A stretch of DNA of 64,000 nucleotides from contig CATIUR010000003.1 of the NCBI GenBank assembly GCA_949592205.1, forward strand, positions 148,350,759 through 148,414,758, in the 5' to 3' direction. Under the pieces are notes generated by a model. It searched no databases, was not told the DNA's origin, and was given only the letters and a program-made list of their open reading frames with translations. Made by a program: the position numbers and the translations under genes. Source of the DNA: Helichrysum umbraculigerum (lineage: Eukaryota > Streptophyta > Magnoliopsida > Asterales > Asteraceae). This document shows, piece by piece, positions 33,128 through 45,824 of the stretch. Positions within the stretch are counted from its first letter, which is position 1. Every line of letters begins with the position of its first letter.

Positions 33128-33577
33128 TGTTGATACATGTTTGTGTGTCTGTCAGTTGGTCTATTGAGTTGTAAGTGTCGTTAGTTAGTTTTATTAGAAA
33201 AGTCATTTTATGTATTTGCGACACTTAAGTTTAGCATTAGGCGACACTTGCCTTAGTGACGCATAGCGACACTTAGGTAAGTGACGCATGAGGGCGGCGA
33301 CATGCGACACTTCCCAAGTGACGCATGTCTGCCGATTTTGTTTTAGTATAAATTGAAACCTACGGGTTTTCGGCTAGGGTTGACGAAACCCTAGCACCAT
33401 TTGTCGACTAAGCACTTCTGTAAACAGTTCCAATACGATTTACAAGCTAATATACTCGTTTACTTTGATTAATCATTGTTTTCGGTTTGAGTTTATTACT
33501 TGTTTGTGTAATTGATTTATTCCGCCAATCTATTACTATCGATCAACACTTAGATCCACATCCAGGGGGCACTTTCA
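33128..33577 (+). repeat. 5' LTR of the Sirevirus-like copia element
   Basis: It is 450 bp long, with a TATA-like TAGTATAAATTG at 33344-33355. Just upstream lie four CGACACTT and three AGTGACGCAT motifs (33228-33330), which pair as inverted repeats. Confidence 0.92.
33344..33355 (+). promoter_or_regulatory. TATA box of the copia LTR
   Basis: TAGTATAAATTG lies directly after the cluster of inverted CGACACTT/AGTGACGC motifs and about 950 bases before the gag ATG. It probably drives the genomic RNA. Confidence 0.55.
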
Positions 33578-33579
33578 AC

Positions 33580-33592
33580 TGGTATCAGAGCC
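33580..33592 (+). other. Primer binding site of the Sirevirus-like copia element
   Basis: TGGTATCAGAGCC starts two bases after the 5' LTR and matches initiator tRNA-Met. Confidence 0.92.
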
Positions 33593-33794
33593 TCGGAGTT
33601 GATTTGATCAACGTGTGTACGTGTATTGAAGTGTTTTCGGTTCGATTTTGTGAAGATCAAAGACATTCTAGCAAGATTAGGATCGATTTGGTGCTATTAC
33701 TGTGTTTTGAGTAAAGATTTACAGGTTTCGTACGATTGGGACTCAAGAATTTTCGTTAGGTTTACGAAAATTCGATTTTTAGGGTTTTTGGGTG

Positions 33795-34252
33795 TTCACA
33801 GCCGTTTCTGCGTCACTCAGAGCGTCACTTCGACACCTTGTGCGGCACTTCGAGCGACACTTCTGTAAGGAACAATTAGGGTTTTTACGACACTCAAGTG
33901 CGTCCCTTAGTAACGTCACTTGAGTATTATACGTCACTTACATTAGTGACACCTACTATTCAATCCGACACTCTACTGCGTCATTTGATACGACACTTGT
34001 GTATCATCCGTCACTTACTACGAGTGACCCGTTACTTCTGTCAGTCACTTAAAGCGTCACTTACCTTAGTGACGCCTGTTATTGCTAAGTGACACTCAAG
34101 TCCGTCACTTGAGTACGTCACTTACGTGTTAATAAGACACTCATCTCTAGTGTCGTTCTGTTTGTTTATCCGTCACTCGATAGCGTCACTTATCAAGTGC
34201 CGCTACTCTTTGCGACACTAAGGTGCGTCACTTACCAAGTGACGCCTTTGTT
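33795..34252 (+). repeat. Cluster of inverted GCGTCACTT / AAGTGACGC motifs in the gag leader
   Basis: I count roughly 25 copies in both orientations, with variants CGACACTT, CGTCACTC, AGTGACAC and AAGTGCCGC, every 10-30 bases. Opposite copies can pair into many alternative hairpins in the RNA. The cluster ends about 50 bases before the gag ATG. A TTGATTTTACAG acceptor-like sequence (34281-34292) lies between them. Confidence 0.85.
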
Positions 34253-34302
34253 ACTAATCAGCTTCCAAGTTTTTTTTAAGTTGATTTTACAGGTACGCTT
34301 CA

Positions 34303-36582
34303 ATGTCTGATAAGGAAGATATTAGAGGAATCAGAGAGATGCTCAGACAGAGCAATGATATTGGCTCCAGTAATAAACCTCCGTTCTTTGGACCAGATTT
34401 AGATTATGTGTATTGGAGAGATAGATATGAACAGTATATAGATTTCCACTGTCCTGAACTGTGGGGACCTTTAAAAGAACGATATGTTGCTCCAGTGGCC
34501 GAAGGAAATTATCGTGGTGTTCCTCCAGCTAAAACATATAATGCTATGTCACCTCAAGAGAAAAAGGAGTATGAAACAGAAAGAAAGGCTCATTCTTCTA
34601 TCTGTATGTGTTTGCCAAAGGATGTTATGAGACTCTTTAAATCTCATGACACAACTTATGATCTGTGGAAGGCAATTGAGACAAGATGCGGAGGAAATGA
34701 AAAGTACAAGGAGGCTAAGCTAGAATTAATCAAAAAGCAGTATGATCTATTTGACATGATTCCTAATGAGCTGACTTCCAGTCTATTCACTCGATACTCA
34801 CATCTGGTTAGTGAGTTAAATGAAGGAGGATACAATCTCCCTGCACTTGAGGTAAACAAGAAGTTGCTGGACGTGTTGCCAAGTGCTTGGGATGTGAAAG
34901 TCCAATTTTTAAAAGAAAATCCAGAATTACAGAGGATGACTTTGGATCAATTGATAGGTATTCTACAAGCTCATGCGATGGAATTGAAGAAGAAAGAATG
35001 TAAGTCAGGTGGATCTGTACAGAATGCCACAACTGGTGGAGTTGGACTAGTCAATTCTGGCAAGAGTTACGGTGGAGTAGCATTTATAACGGATACCAAT
35101 TCATCTTCTGCTTCTTCTGGAGGTCATCATACAGCTTATCTTTCTGGTACATCTCAAGGAAATCAACAACAGGCTCCAGTTTCACCAGCAATACAAGAGC
35201 AAGCTGCAATTTATACAGCTTTTCTGAGCTCTTACAAAGATTTGGTTACTCAACCAAATACAACTTTGGAACTGATCAAGGAGGATTACGGACAATTGGA
35301 TGAAGATGATCTAGAACAGATGGACTTGAATTGGAACATTGCTATGATAACAAGAAGGGTTCAAAAATTCTTGCAACGAACTGGACGCAAGAGTTTAGAA
35401 GGCAATGGGAAGTCAGGATTTGGTTTTGATAAAAGCAAGGTCCATTGCTATAACTGCCAGAATTTGGGTCATTTCGCTAGGGAATGCGAGAAACCCAAGA
35501 TGCCACCGTCGGGCCTTACTAAACCTGATCCTCCAAAAGCGAAAGAAGAGGGCAAGACGTTAGCTGTGGACAATGCTTTGGTGGTTTTTGAGCCAACTAC
35601 TCATGACTGGAATGCGGAGGCTACAAAGTTTCAACAGTGTCTCATGGCTCATATTACACCTGAGGTACAAAATGAATCACCTGAACCTTTAAACTGTATC
35701 TCATGCATTAATCTAACTGAATCTCTAGAGGCTTTTCAAAAGGATAACCAAGAGTTGCGAGATAAAGTTGCAAAACTTAATGAGTCAAATAAGTTTTTGA
35801 AAGAAAATGAAAAACTCTATGAAAAACATATTGAAGCTCATAAGTTAGATACTCAAACTTATAAAGCTAAAGTTTTTAGTCAACAGGATGCAATTAAAAG
35901 TTATCTTACTGAAATTGAACTGTTGAACAAAGAGCTTTCAGACTTAAAAAGTGAGTATGGTAATTATCAAGATAAAGTCTTAGGGTCAACTTCTGCGACA
36001 ATGATCTTTAATGAAATTATTAGCAATCATAAGCAGGATAGGAAAAGTAAGGGAGGAAAAGGAATAGGTTTTGTTGAAATAGCACCTCCTACTACTTATA
36101 CTCCTTTACCTGTTAAGGAAGGCCTTGATGAAATTCCAGTTGATTATGCTAAGTTGTTGGGTATCAAGGGTAAAGTGGCTAAATCTAACAAACAGGAGAA
36201 TGAGAAAACCACGAGGCCAGAGTATCCCACTCCTAAGTTTGTTAAGCCACTGAATAAATCTCCTGTTAGTGCTGAGGAGATTGTTGAGCAAAAGGATGTA
36301 TCTCCAGTTTGTTTTGAGGAGATCGTTGAGATTGAGGATATTACGGATCAGGAGTATCCTGAAGTTAAGAGAGTTGAAGTTAAACCTGAAAAGGTGGTTT
36401 CAAAAGTTGAACCTGAAATTAAGGTTCAAACAAATAAGGGTAAAGCCAAGGTTTTAAACTCAAAACAACAAACTTTACAGTCACCTGTAAAGATTTTGCA
36501 ACGAAAATTAGTAAATGAAAAAGTTTTGTCTGATAAACCTTCAACTTCGACCTCTCAACCAAAGCAAACATTTTCTAAGACA
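34303..36582 (+). CDS. gag: Sirevirus-like gag, N-terminal 760 codons (split by insertion)
   Basis: The ATG at 34303 opens a long frame. Residues about 25-240 form a copia gag/UBN2-like region (YVYWRDRYEQYIDF, LWKAIETRCGGNEKYKEAK, LLDVLPSAWDVKVQFL). A CCHC zinc knuckle, CYNCQNLGHFAREC, is near residue 382. From about 468 to 560 there is a heptad-rich coiled coil (LEAFQKDNQELRDKVAKL and following). The frame meets the inserted LTR exactly at a codon boundary after AAGACA and runs on in LTR sequence to a stop at 36687. The rest of gag is at 45339-45824. Gag forms the particle and binds RNA; the coiled coil may aid assembly. A truncated Gag with a short foreign tail would be made now. Confidence 0.85.
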
Positions 36583-38770
36583 TGTGACACCCCGTCTAAA
36601 GCGGAATCAACGGGGCTCAACCATGATAGGATCACAACACATCAATATATAGAATTACTAAATGTAAATAACATTAATGTGTTGTGAAGTCAACCGACAC
36701 GAATGGCGATTCGTGACAATGACATCCACATCAATAATGTAACAACGTAACATGAATCACAAACAATAAGTTTAATCAGCACACATTTTCTAATCCAATA
36801 AGTCCAAAATGTAGAGTCTTCAATTCTCTTGTTCAATCACTTAATGCAACTTAAAGGTCCACTAAGTTCTCTTGATCTCAAAATTTGTATCAACATGATT
36901 TCCTGAAAAGATATGCTTAAAAACGTCAACACGAATGTTGGTGAGTTTCATAGGTTTGAAACAAGACACCATAAAATAAATATTTTGCTGTGATGATAAT
37001 AAGTTAGGACAATGCTTTTGAAAAGGTACACAAGTGAAATAATATAACCAAACATCTCCACAAACTGTCATCACCCCACGAAGAAGTATGACCGAAACAA
37101 CATCTCAAGTGGCACAGTAGCTACTCCAATAATGGCTTTAATGCATACAAAAAGTATACATCAGGTACTCACTCCTAAGGGAGCAAGGCCTTGTAAAATA
37201 AATCCAACAACCAAAGCACATAAGTCACATAGTGTTACACATTTCAAGCATATGTCCAAAAATAGAAATAAACAAGTTTCACAGCATGAAAAACCATTAA
37301 TAAAACATGAGCATACTTTTCCCCCAATTTAAAAAATATATGTATGAAAAAGGGGCCACGAAAACTCACCTTGAATAGGAAAGTAAGTAATTGTTCCCAA
37401 ATGTATCCTCACAACAAATCTCTGAAACATTATCGTATTAGAAAACCGAAACTCAATTACGACTCAGTGCATTGCTCACACCTCTACACCAACTCTATCG
37501 ATCACTTTCTTGATGTGCTCTTAGATTTGATCGAAAGTTTTATTTGTTTTTGTATTAGTGAATGAATGGTTTGAAAGTAAGTATTGCTTAGATTCGAATT
37601 GAAATGTTTTGTGAAGTTCGTAACTCGTTTTAGAGCTGAATGAACGTATATATATATACATTTTATAATGGTTGTTTCGGTTCATGAATAGAATAATGAG
37701 AATACTAATAATCGTTATCTTCACTGAGTTTGTTTTAAATTCTTAAATCAATCAATCAAGTGATCTATAATATATTATATATCATCATGTCCATTATATT
37801 AGCTTTACCTCTTAAAGAATTCTTCATATCAAGACCACTTAAAGAATCTGTATATCAAGATCTCCCTAGTGAATAATATATTATATATCTCTACTGATGG
37901 AATGGACACTTTCAATTTTTAAACAAAAACGAATTCAATCGATAGAAAAGTGTGTTGAAGTTCTAATCATTCCCACTATACCTACATAAGTTAGGTATGC
38001 AAATATATATATAAAATTCGTTGCTTGTTATTGTGTATCATGATGAACACTAAAATAAATTAAACAAAGAAAGCACTCACTCTCTTTTGTTACATGAATT
38101 TGACTATAGATCCATTGATAGTGAATTTACCTAATTTAGGTAACATTGTTAAATATTTATTTATTGATTAAATAAATATTGTCAAATCAATCTATCTCAT
38201 TTTGTGATTATAAATATGTATATACCATATATACATATAACTGGATATATAAAAGTTCGTGGTGTATGACCCTATAGGTTCACGTTTGCTAAATAAATTT
38301 TTGACAAGAAAATATTAGCCGAATATCAATTTAGTAAATTGATACGGAGGACAACTTTAAAAAGCAAAGGAAATATAGATTCATATCAGTCTATCTTTTG
38401 CATCCCTTGTAAAGAATATATATCACACTCTCATAATATCTAGACGTACACAATTACTATATACCTTGCATTTGTGTATTATAATAAGATGGATAATGAC
38501 CATTATACTATATTAAAGCTTTAGTCTCCTTCACTAGAAAATGACAGCATTAAAACTAAAGTAAATTATTTAAATCTTTAGTGCAAAAATGTATCATTGC
38601 CCACAAATCATAAATCTGGCTTTGCCTAACTTTTAGCTAAAATGTAAAATCTAGAATTGGTTAAACAAATGTTACCAATTTAATATCTCAATTTTAAGGA
38701 ACTTAAATACAAATAGGAAATGAATTTTAAATCGAAATTTTAAAATTACACTTTGGTGACGGATGTCACA
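36583..38770 (-). repeat. 3' LTR of the non-autonomous chromovirus-like element
   Basis: It is 2188 bp and collinear with the right copy at a constant offset of 6563. Short ORFs inside (for example 36862-37074, 37132-37332) recur in the other LTR and are not genes. Confidence 0.92.
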
Positions 38771-38785
38771 GTATCCCCCAGTTGA
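38771..38785 (-). other. Polypurine tract of the chromovirus-like element
   Basis: The minus strand reads CTCAACTGGGGGATAC just before the LTR start TGTGACATCC, the expected plus-strand primer position. The adjacent frame still reads EFRDEIPS, the usual last residues of Tekay-type pol. Confidence 0.7.
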
Positions 38786-38799
38786 GGGAATTTCGTCCC

Positions 38800-39864
38800 G
38801 AAATTCAACTAGAGCTAGTACTGTCAACCTTGAAAATTTTATATTTGTTTCCCCATACGAGTGCAAAGTTGAAAAATCATTTTGTTAAATAATGATAGAA
38901 AAGGGTTCTCACCTAAAAGATAACATGATATTCCAGGTGATGATGTTTCTACTTGGATTATTTATTTCGTACTCATCATGTAATTGATTCTAATGGTTTT
39001 GTACTAAATTTTGATTTATCAAATTCTATTGGATTGCCTGCTAATTCATATTAGTGGTTCGCATTCACTAAAACTTTGTAGCTGAATTATCAGTACGAAA
39101 GGTTAAACAAATATTAATGTATGGTCTTAACCAAACAATTGAAAAAAATATTGATTCTTTATACGAATTTATCGTGCATATTGTTGATTCTACACAAGTT
39201 TGTAAAATTTTCTTACATTGAGGATAGAATGTAACAAAGAATATTCAAAAATTAATTCAACTTAACGTATCGAAATTTAAGTTATGTTGGTGTATTTTGT
39301 GCGACAATAGCTTTAGAGATAATTACTTATCTTTAATGTAAACCGCAATCGTTATTAACTAACTAAAATAGTGAAACCCAAGTGTCGGACTCAATACCCA
39401 AGTCCATATATATGTATATGGGCTCAAAGAAAAAATCCATTTGGTGCTAGTGATTGTATTTGGGTCCAAGCCCAAATAATCTGGTGTGTTGATCCAAGGT
39501 TATCTTTAACCACGGATTAACCGAGACGTATATGTTTATATCGTTCAAGGTATTAACAAGTTATACGAAAATGAGTCTCAATACCTTAAACTTCTGTAGT
39601 GTTCTTATTTCGACTTACGTACTTTGTATATATATATAAAGATATATTACATGTATATTCGTATATGGAAGTAACATTATAAGTACAACGGTTGTGTTGA
39701 CAGATGAAATCAATCCTCGTATAATCAAAGATTTTACATATCACTACAATACTTTTATTGATTACTGAAGTTGAGTACATTTATGTTAACAATGTTAAAA
39801 GTCACCACTTAACTTTTATTATTTTGATAACGTCTAGGAATAGGAATACAACGATGAGGAAGAA
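38800..39864. other. Non-coding interior of the chromovirus-like element
   Basis: This AT-rich stretch lies downstream of the minus-strand membrane microprotein. No ORF has motifs; a (TA)n patch lies near 39627. Confidence 0.55.
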
Positions 39865-40038
39865 TCAAAATCTGAGCAATTCAATCCCTAAAACCACGAG
39901 AAATAAAGGACCACCAAGACAAACGAACACAAACAACCATGGATACATTTCTTCTAACTCTTCAGAAGAGGCATTAATCAATGTTATGATTATAACGATA
40001 ATCATCAAAAGAATCAAGTACATAAACGGATTAACCAT
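39865..40038 (-). CDS. 57-residue membrane microprotein with two predicted helices
   Basis: The ATG at 40036-40038 is chosen because the longer frame begins at a GTG. The protein starts MVNP. A first hydrophobic helix (about 5-23, LILLMIIVIIITLI) is followed by an acidic turn (SSEELEEMYP) and a second helix (about 34-52, LFVFVCLGGPLFLVVLGI). A TATA box lies about 120 bases upstream, and the leader between is CA/CT-rich like a plant 5' leader. It resembles the microprotein at 41508-41672 in length, MxNP start, helix spacing and acidic turn, though on the opposite strand. Function unknown; I do not recognise the family. It would insert in a membrane as a hairpin. Confidence 0.6.
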   Translation of the reverse strand: MVNPFMYLILLMIIVIIITLINASSEELEEMYPWLFVFVCLGGPLFLVVLGIELLRF

Positions 40039-40151
40039 CTTTGATTGAGACAAATGCACGGTTAAGAAATCAAAGGAAGAAATTTGAATGTGTAGAGATA
40101 GTGTGGAATATTGATTATGTAGGATAGTATGTTGAATGAGAAATATTATGG

Positions 40152-40163
40152 TGTATATAAAGG
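40152..40163 (-). promoter_or_regulatory. TATA box before the 57-residue microprotein
   Basis: The minus strand reads CTTTATATACAC, about 115-125 bases before the ATG at 40038. Just upstream is the cluster of ACCGTATACTAG repeats. Confidence 0.55.
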
Positions 40164-40184
40164 GGTTGGTTTGATGTAAAGTAG

Positions 40185-40365
40185 CCGTTTTCTATGGTAT
40201 ACTAGCCGTTGGTACCGTATACTAGATGTTGGCAACCGTATACTAGCCATGGGCTACCGTATACTGATCGTTAAGATAGGTACCGTACAATGTAGCCGTC
40301 AACCGTTCTATGTAAAATATTGTGAACCGTATAATACAGTCACCTGATCGTATAATACTCTATAG
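40185..40365. repeat. Iteron-like ACCGTATACTAG repeats upstream of the microprotein promoter
   Basis: The plus strand repeats GGTATACTAGCCGT, ACCGTATACTAGAT, ACCGTATACTAGCC, ACCGTATACTGATC, then ACCGTACAATGTAGCCGT, ACCGTATAATACAG and TCGTATAATACTC at 20-30 base steps. The half-palindrome GTATAC is the core. They lie directly upstream of the TATA box at 40152-40163 and may be transcription factor sites. Confidence 0.7.
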
Positions 40366-40488
40366 AAATGATAACTGTGGTTTAAATGAGATTTATTGAG
40401 TAATAGAAATTAAAATGAGATTAAATACTCCAGTATCCATTATTTATCATTACTTATATATCTTAATACAGAATACAGATTATCCCCT

Positions 40489-40926
40489 TTAAGGGTTAGG
40501 GGGTTGTTGATTAACATTAGATGGATTTTGAGTGTTGGGAGATTGTTCATTGACATTAGGTTGGGGATGATTAGCTGCTATTGTTGCACGTAGACATGCA
40601 TTCTTTCTTCGCTCTTCGTCTAGAAGAAATTTTGTACCAAGCCATTGATTATGAATTTCATGTTGTCGACGCACAAGTATTTCCATGTCCTGCCTCAACG
40701 TTCTTAACTCCGTGTTCTGCCTCTCTACCTGTGCATGGAGTTCTATGAATCCATCTTTATATTTCATGAGGTCATTTATCAAACTATCGTATACCTCACG
40801 ACTACGGATTACTGGTTCCGGAGTGACTTCACTGATTGAAGTTCCTGGTTGGACTTCTTGCTCCTGCAGAGGTGGAGATCTTGATTCTTCTGAATTAGGT
40901 ACTTCATTTAGATCGATATTTTCCAT
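40489..40926 (-). CDS. 145-residue coiled-coil protein with N-terminal EAR-like motif
   Basis: The ATG at 40924-40926 gives MENIDLNEVP. DLNxxP is the form of the plant EAR motif that recruits TOPLESS-type co-repressors. Residues about 45-110 form a helical coiled-coil-like region (VYDSLINDLMKYKDGF, QVERQNTELRTLRQDMEILV, FLLDEERRKNACL). The tail is Pro/Asn/Gln-rich and ends PPNP. A TATA box lies about 125 bases upstream. There is no DNA-binding or enzymatic domain. The frame is intact in an element that looks very young. It could be a captured host gene or an element-encoded regulator; it is not recognised from any transposon family I know. Confidence 0.6.
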   Translation of the reverse strand: MENIDLNEVPNSEESRSPPLQEQEVQPGTSISEVTPEPVIRSREVYDSLINDLMKYKDGFIELHAQVERQNTELRTLRQDMEILVRRQHEIHNQWLGTKFLLDEERRKNACLRATIAANHPQPNVNEQSPNTQNPSNVNQQPPNP

Positions 40927-41046
40927 TGGATGGTTTATCTTCTTGGTTGTATTTTGGGTGTACTAAAGAGATATGATTATATTGAAGAAAGTCTTGAACT
41001 GATATAATGGTATAAGAGTGTATGTTATGAAGATCGATTATATTAA

Positions 41047-41055
41047 CTTTTATAG
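41047..41055 (-). promoter_or_regulatory. TATA box before the 145-residue ORF
   Basis: The minus strand reads CTATAAAAG about 120-130 bases before the ATG at 40926, followed by a CA/CT-rich leader. Confidence 0.55.
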
Positions 41056-41149
41056 TGGTAAGGATAGCTGCGGTAATTCTGACAGCAAATTTTTTTGTAA
41101 CTGTTGTAAATCACGCTTGTTGTATAAGTCTAACGATGAATTAATAAAA

Positions 41150-41365
41150 GTGTCAGAAGTTTAACATTTTCGTGTGCAGGGGTTTTGCATGTGGGTGGCT
41201 ACAAGAATCAGAAGCATGGATAAGAACAGTGGTCACTCTGCATGTGCATGAAAATGGTTCGGCGCATGATATGGAACAGTTGATCAAGTGAGCATGATAT
41301 GGAACAATTGGTTGTTTGATTGAAATCCATATTCCCACGTAGTGCATGCGGGCATGTAAGGCTAT
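41150..41365 (+). promoter_or_regulatory. Upstream region with TGCATG and GCATGATATGGAAC repeats
   Basis: Before the plus-strand microprotein promoter are several TGCATG (RY-type) cores. There are also two close copies of GCATGATATGGAACA followed by GTTG or ATTG, near 41264 and 41292. Similar GCATG-rich DNA marks the LTR at 1303-1644. Confidence 0.45.
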
Positions 41366-41413
41366 GAACGGTAATCTACTGAGTATGAATAAAAATCTAA
41401 CAGCTATATTTTG

Positions 41414-41424
41414 TATATAAATAG
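41414..41424 (+). promoter_or_regulatory. TATA box before the 54-residue microprotein
   Basis: TATATAAATAG lies about 85-95 bases before the ATG at 41508, followed by a CA/CT-rich leader (ACACTTCTTATAATTTCATA and on). Confidence 0.65.
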
Positions 41425-41507
41425 AAAATTAACACTTCTTATAATTTCATACACCATTTCCTCATTTCATTCTCTATATACCTTACCTTATTCCAAAGAT
41501 TTTAACA

Positions 41508-41672
41508 ATGCTTAATCCCGTCATAGTTTTTGCTATTGTTTTAACGATTGCGTCCATTATCTGCTTAATGTTTATGCCGCTCGATGAAATTAATTCGCCT
41601 GTATTAATGTTGCTATCGGTTGCCCTAGCATTTTTGTGGGTTGCAATAAATATTGAAATACATGGTATTTGA
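41508..41672 (+). CDS. 54-residue membrane microprotein with two predicted helices
   Basis: The ATG at 41508 starts MLNPVIVFAIVLTIASIICL, one helix (about 5-22). A short turn with Asp and Glu (PLDEINSP) follows, then a second helix (about 32-48, VLMLLSVALAFLWVAI) and the end at TGA 41670-41672. It is too short for common ORF cut-offs. TATA box, leader and an AATAAAG polyadenylation-like signal (about 41700) are spaced as in a plant gene. It looks like a relative of the 57-residue protein on the minus strand. Function unknown; a role in the membrane is inferred only from hydrophobicity. Confidence 0.55.
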   Translation: MLNPVIVFAIVLTIASIICLMFMPLDEINSPVLMLLSVALAFLWVAINIEIHGI

Positions 41673-43129
<1,457 letters not shown>

Positions 43130-43142
43130 GGCTTTGATACCA
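43130..43142 (-). other. Primer binding site of the chromovirus-like element
   Basis: The plus strand reads GGCTTTGATACCA, so the element strand has TGGTATCAAAGCC, a one-base variant of the tRNA-Met site, three bases inside the 5' LTR. It fixes the minus orientation. Confidence 0.75.
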
Positions 43143-43145
43143 ATC

Positions 43146-45333
43146 TGTGACACCCCGTCTAAAGCGGAATCAACGGGGCTCAACCATGATAGGATCACAA
43201 CACATCAATATATAGAATTACTAAATGTAAATAACATTAATGTGTTGTGAAGTCAACCGACACGAATGGCGATTCGTGACAATGACATCCACATCAATAA
43301 TGTAACAACGTAACATGAATCACAAACAATAAGTTTAATCAGCACACATTTTCTAATCCAATAAGTCCAAAATGTAGAGTCTTCAATTCTCTTGTTCAAT
43401 CACTTAATGCAACTTAAAGGTCCACTAAGTTCTCTTGATCTCAAAATTTGTATCAACATGATTTCCTGAAAAGATATGCTTAAAAACGTCAACACGAATG
43501 TTGGTGAGTTTCATAGGTTTGAAACAAGACACCATAAAATAAATATTTTGCTGTGATGATAATAAGTTAGGACAATGCTTTTGAAAAGGTACACAAGTGA
43601 AATAATATAACCAAACATCTCCACAAACTGTCATCACCCCACGAAGAAGTATGACCGAAACAACATCTCAAGTGGCACAGTAGCTACTCCAATAATGGCT
43701 TTAATGCATACAAAAAGTATACATCAGGTACTCACTCCTAAGGGAGCAAGGCCTTGTAAAATAAATCCAACAACCAAAGCACATAAGTCACATAGTGTTA
43801 CACATTTCAAGCATATGTCCAAAAATAGAAATAAACAAGTTTCACAGCATGAAAAACCATTAATAAAACATGAGCATACTTTTCCCCCAATTTAAAAAAT
43901 ATATGTATGAAAAAGGGGCCACGAAAACTCACCTTGAATAGGAAAGTAAGTAATTGTTCCCAAATGTATCCTCACAACAAATCTCTGAAACATTATCGTA
44001 TTAGAAAACCGAAACTCAATTACGACTCAGTGCATTGCTCACACCTCTACACCAACTCTATCGATCACTTTCTTGATGTGCTCTTAGATTTGATCGAAAG
44101 TTTTATTTGTTTTTGTATTAGTGAATGAATGGTTTGAAAGTAAGTATTGCTTAGATTCGAATTGAAATGTTTTGTGAAGTTCGTAACTCGTTTTAGAGCT
44201 GAATGAATGTATATATATATACATTTTATAATGGTTGTTTCGGTTCATGAATAGAATAATGAGAATACTAATAATCGTTATCTTCACTGAGTTTGTTTTA
44301 AATTCTTAAATCAATCAATCAAGTGATCTATAATATATTATATATCATCATGTCCATTATATTAGCTTTACCTCTTAAAGAATTCTTCATATCAAGACCA
44401 CTTAAAGAATCTGTATATCAAGATCTCCCTAGTGAATAATATATTATATATCTCTACTGATGGAATGGACACTTTCAATTTTTAAACAAAAACGAATTCA
44501 ATCGATAGAAAAGTGTGTTGAAGTTCTAATCATTCCCACTATACCTACATAAGTTAGGTATGCAAATATATATATAAAATTCGTTGCTTGTTATTGTGTA
44601 TCATGATGAACACTAAAATAAATTAAACAAAGAAAGCACTCACTCTCTTTTGTTACATGAATTTGACTATAGATCCATTGATAGTGAATTTACCTAATTT
44701 AGGTAACATTGTTAAATATTTATTTATTGATTAAATAAATATTGTCAAATCAATCTATCTCATTTTGTGATTATAAATATGTATATACCATATATACATA
44801 TAACTGGATATATAAAAGTTCGTGGTGTATGACCCTATAGGTTCACGTTTGCTAAATAAATTTTTGACAAGAAAATATTAGCCGAATATCAATTTAGTAA
44901 ATTGATACGGAGGACAACTTTAAAAAGCAAAGGAAATATAGATTCATATCAGTCTATCTTTTGCATCCCTTGTAAAGAATATATATCACACTCTCATAAT
45001 ATCTAGACGTACACAATTACTATATACCTTGCATTTGTGTATTATAATAAGATGGATAATGACCATTATACTATATTAAAGCTTTAGTCTCCTTCACTAG
45101 AAAATGACAGCATTAAAACTAAAGTAAATTATTTAAATCTTTAGTGCAAAAATGTATCATTGCCCACAAATCATAAATCTGGCTTTGCCTAACTTTTAGC
45201 TAAAATGTAAAATCTAGAATTGGTTAAACAAATGTTACCAATTTAATATCTCAATTTTAAGGAACTTAAATACAAATAGGAAATGAATTTTAAATCGAAA
45301 TTTTAAAATTACACTTTGGTGACGGATGTCACA
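43146..45333 (-). repeat. 5' LTR of the non-autonomous chromovirus-like element
   Basis: This 2188-bp partner of 36583-38770 ends at the AGACA duplication (45334-45338), after which the copia gag resumes. Confidence 0.92.
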
Positions 45334-45338
45334 AGACA

Positions 45339-45824
45339 TGTACTCAATGTTCATGTTCTAGAAATGTTTCTCCACCTCCTGTGGTAATGCCTCAGCCTCA
45401 ACCGTTAGTTGAGACTCGTTCTTGTTTCTACTGCAAGAGACAAGGACATTTGATCCGTGACTGTCCCAAGCTGTCAAATCAGCGCTATGGGAGAGAGATG
45501 CCTAGGACATCAGTTTATAGAAATTCTTTTTCAAAATCTCCACCTAGGTGTTACTCAAAATCTCCCAAGCCTGTTCTGAAACTAAGTAATGTTGAGCAAA
45601 AACCTTTGCCAATTCAAAAGCCCAACATTATTTCTGATATCAATTCCGAACCTTCAAAAGTTTGGAAGCGAAAAGAGTCTGATGCTGACTCTTCAGTCGT
45701 CAACAATAACACTTCAGATAAAAATTCTAATTTGTTTAAAGATAAAGTCCTATCTGACGTGCTTATTGTTGATGACCATGGAAGACCTAAGTCTGTAAAG
45801 GCTTGGGTCTCCGTTTCTCACTAA
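45339..45824 (+). CDS. gag: Sirevirus-like gag, C-terminal 161 codons
   Basis: It continues in the frame of 34303-36582 after removal of the insertion and its target duplication. It contains a second CCHC knuckle, CFYCKRQGHLIRDC (near 45422-45463), then basic Ser/Pro/Lys-rich sequence and ends at TAA 45822-45824. The whole gag would be 921 residues. Pol lies in the -1 frame and overlaps by 34 bases (pol frame open from 45791). As the DNA stands, this half has no start of its own. Confidence 0.8.
   Translation, partial: CTQCSCSRNVSPPPVVMPQPQPLVETRSCFYCKRQGHLIRDCPKLSNQRYGREMPRTSVYRNSFSKSPPRCYSKSPKPVLKLSNVEQKPLPIQKPNIISDINSEPSKVWKRKESDADSSVVNNNTSDKNSNLFKDKVLSDVLIVDDHGRPKSVKAWVSVSH

Noticed and set aside
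37132..37332. 66-codon basic ORF repeated at 43695-43895, with neighbours
   Set aside because: They are in the near-identical LTRs of the innermost element; no promoter-proximal layout or family motif supports a gene.
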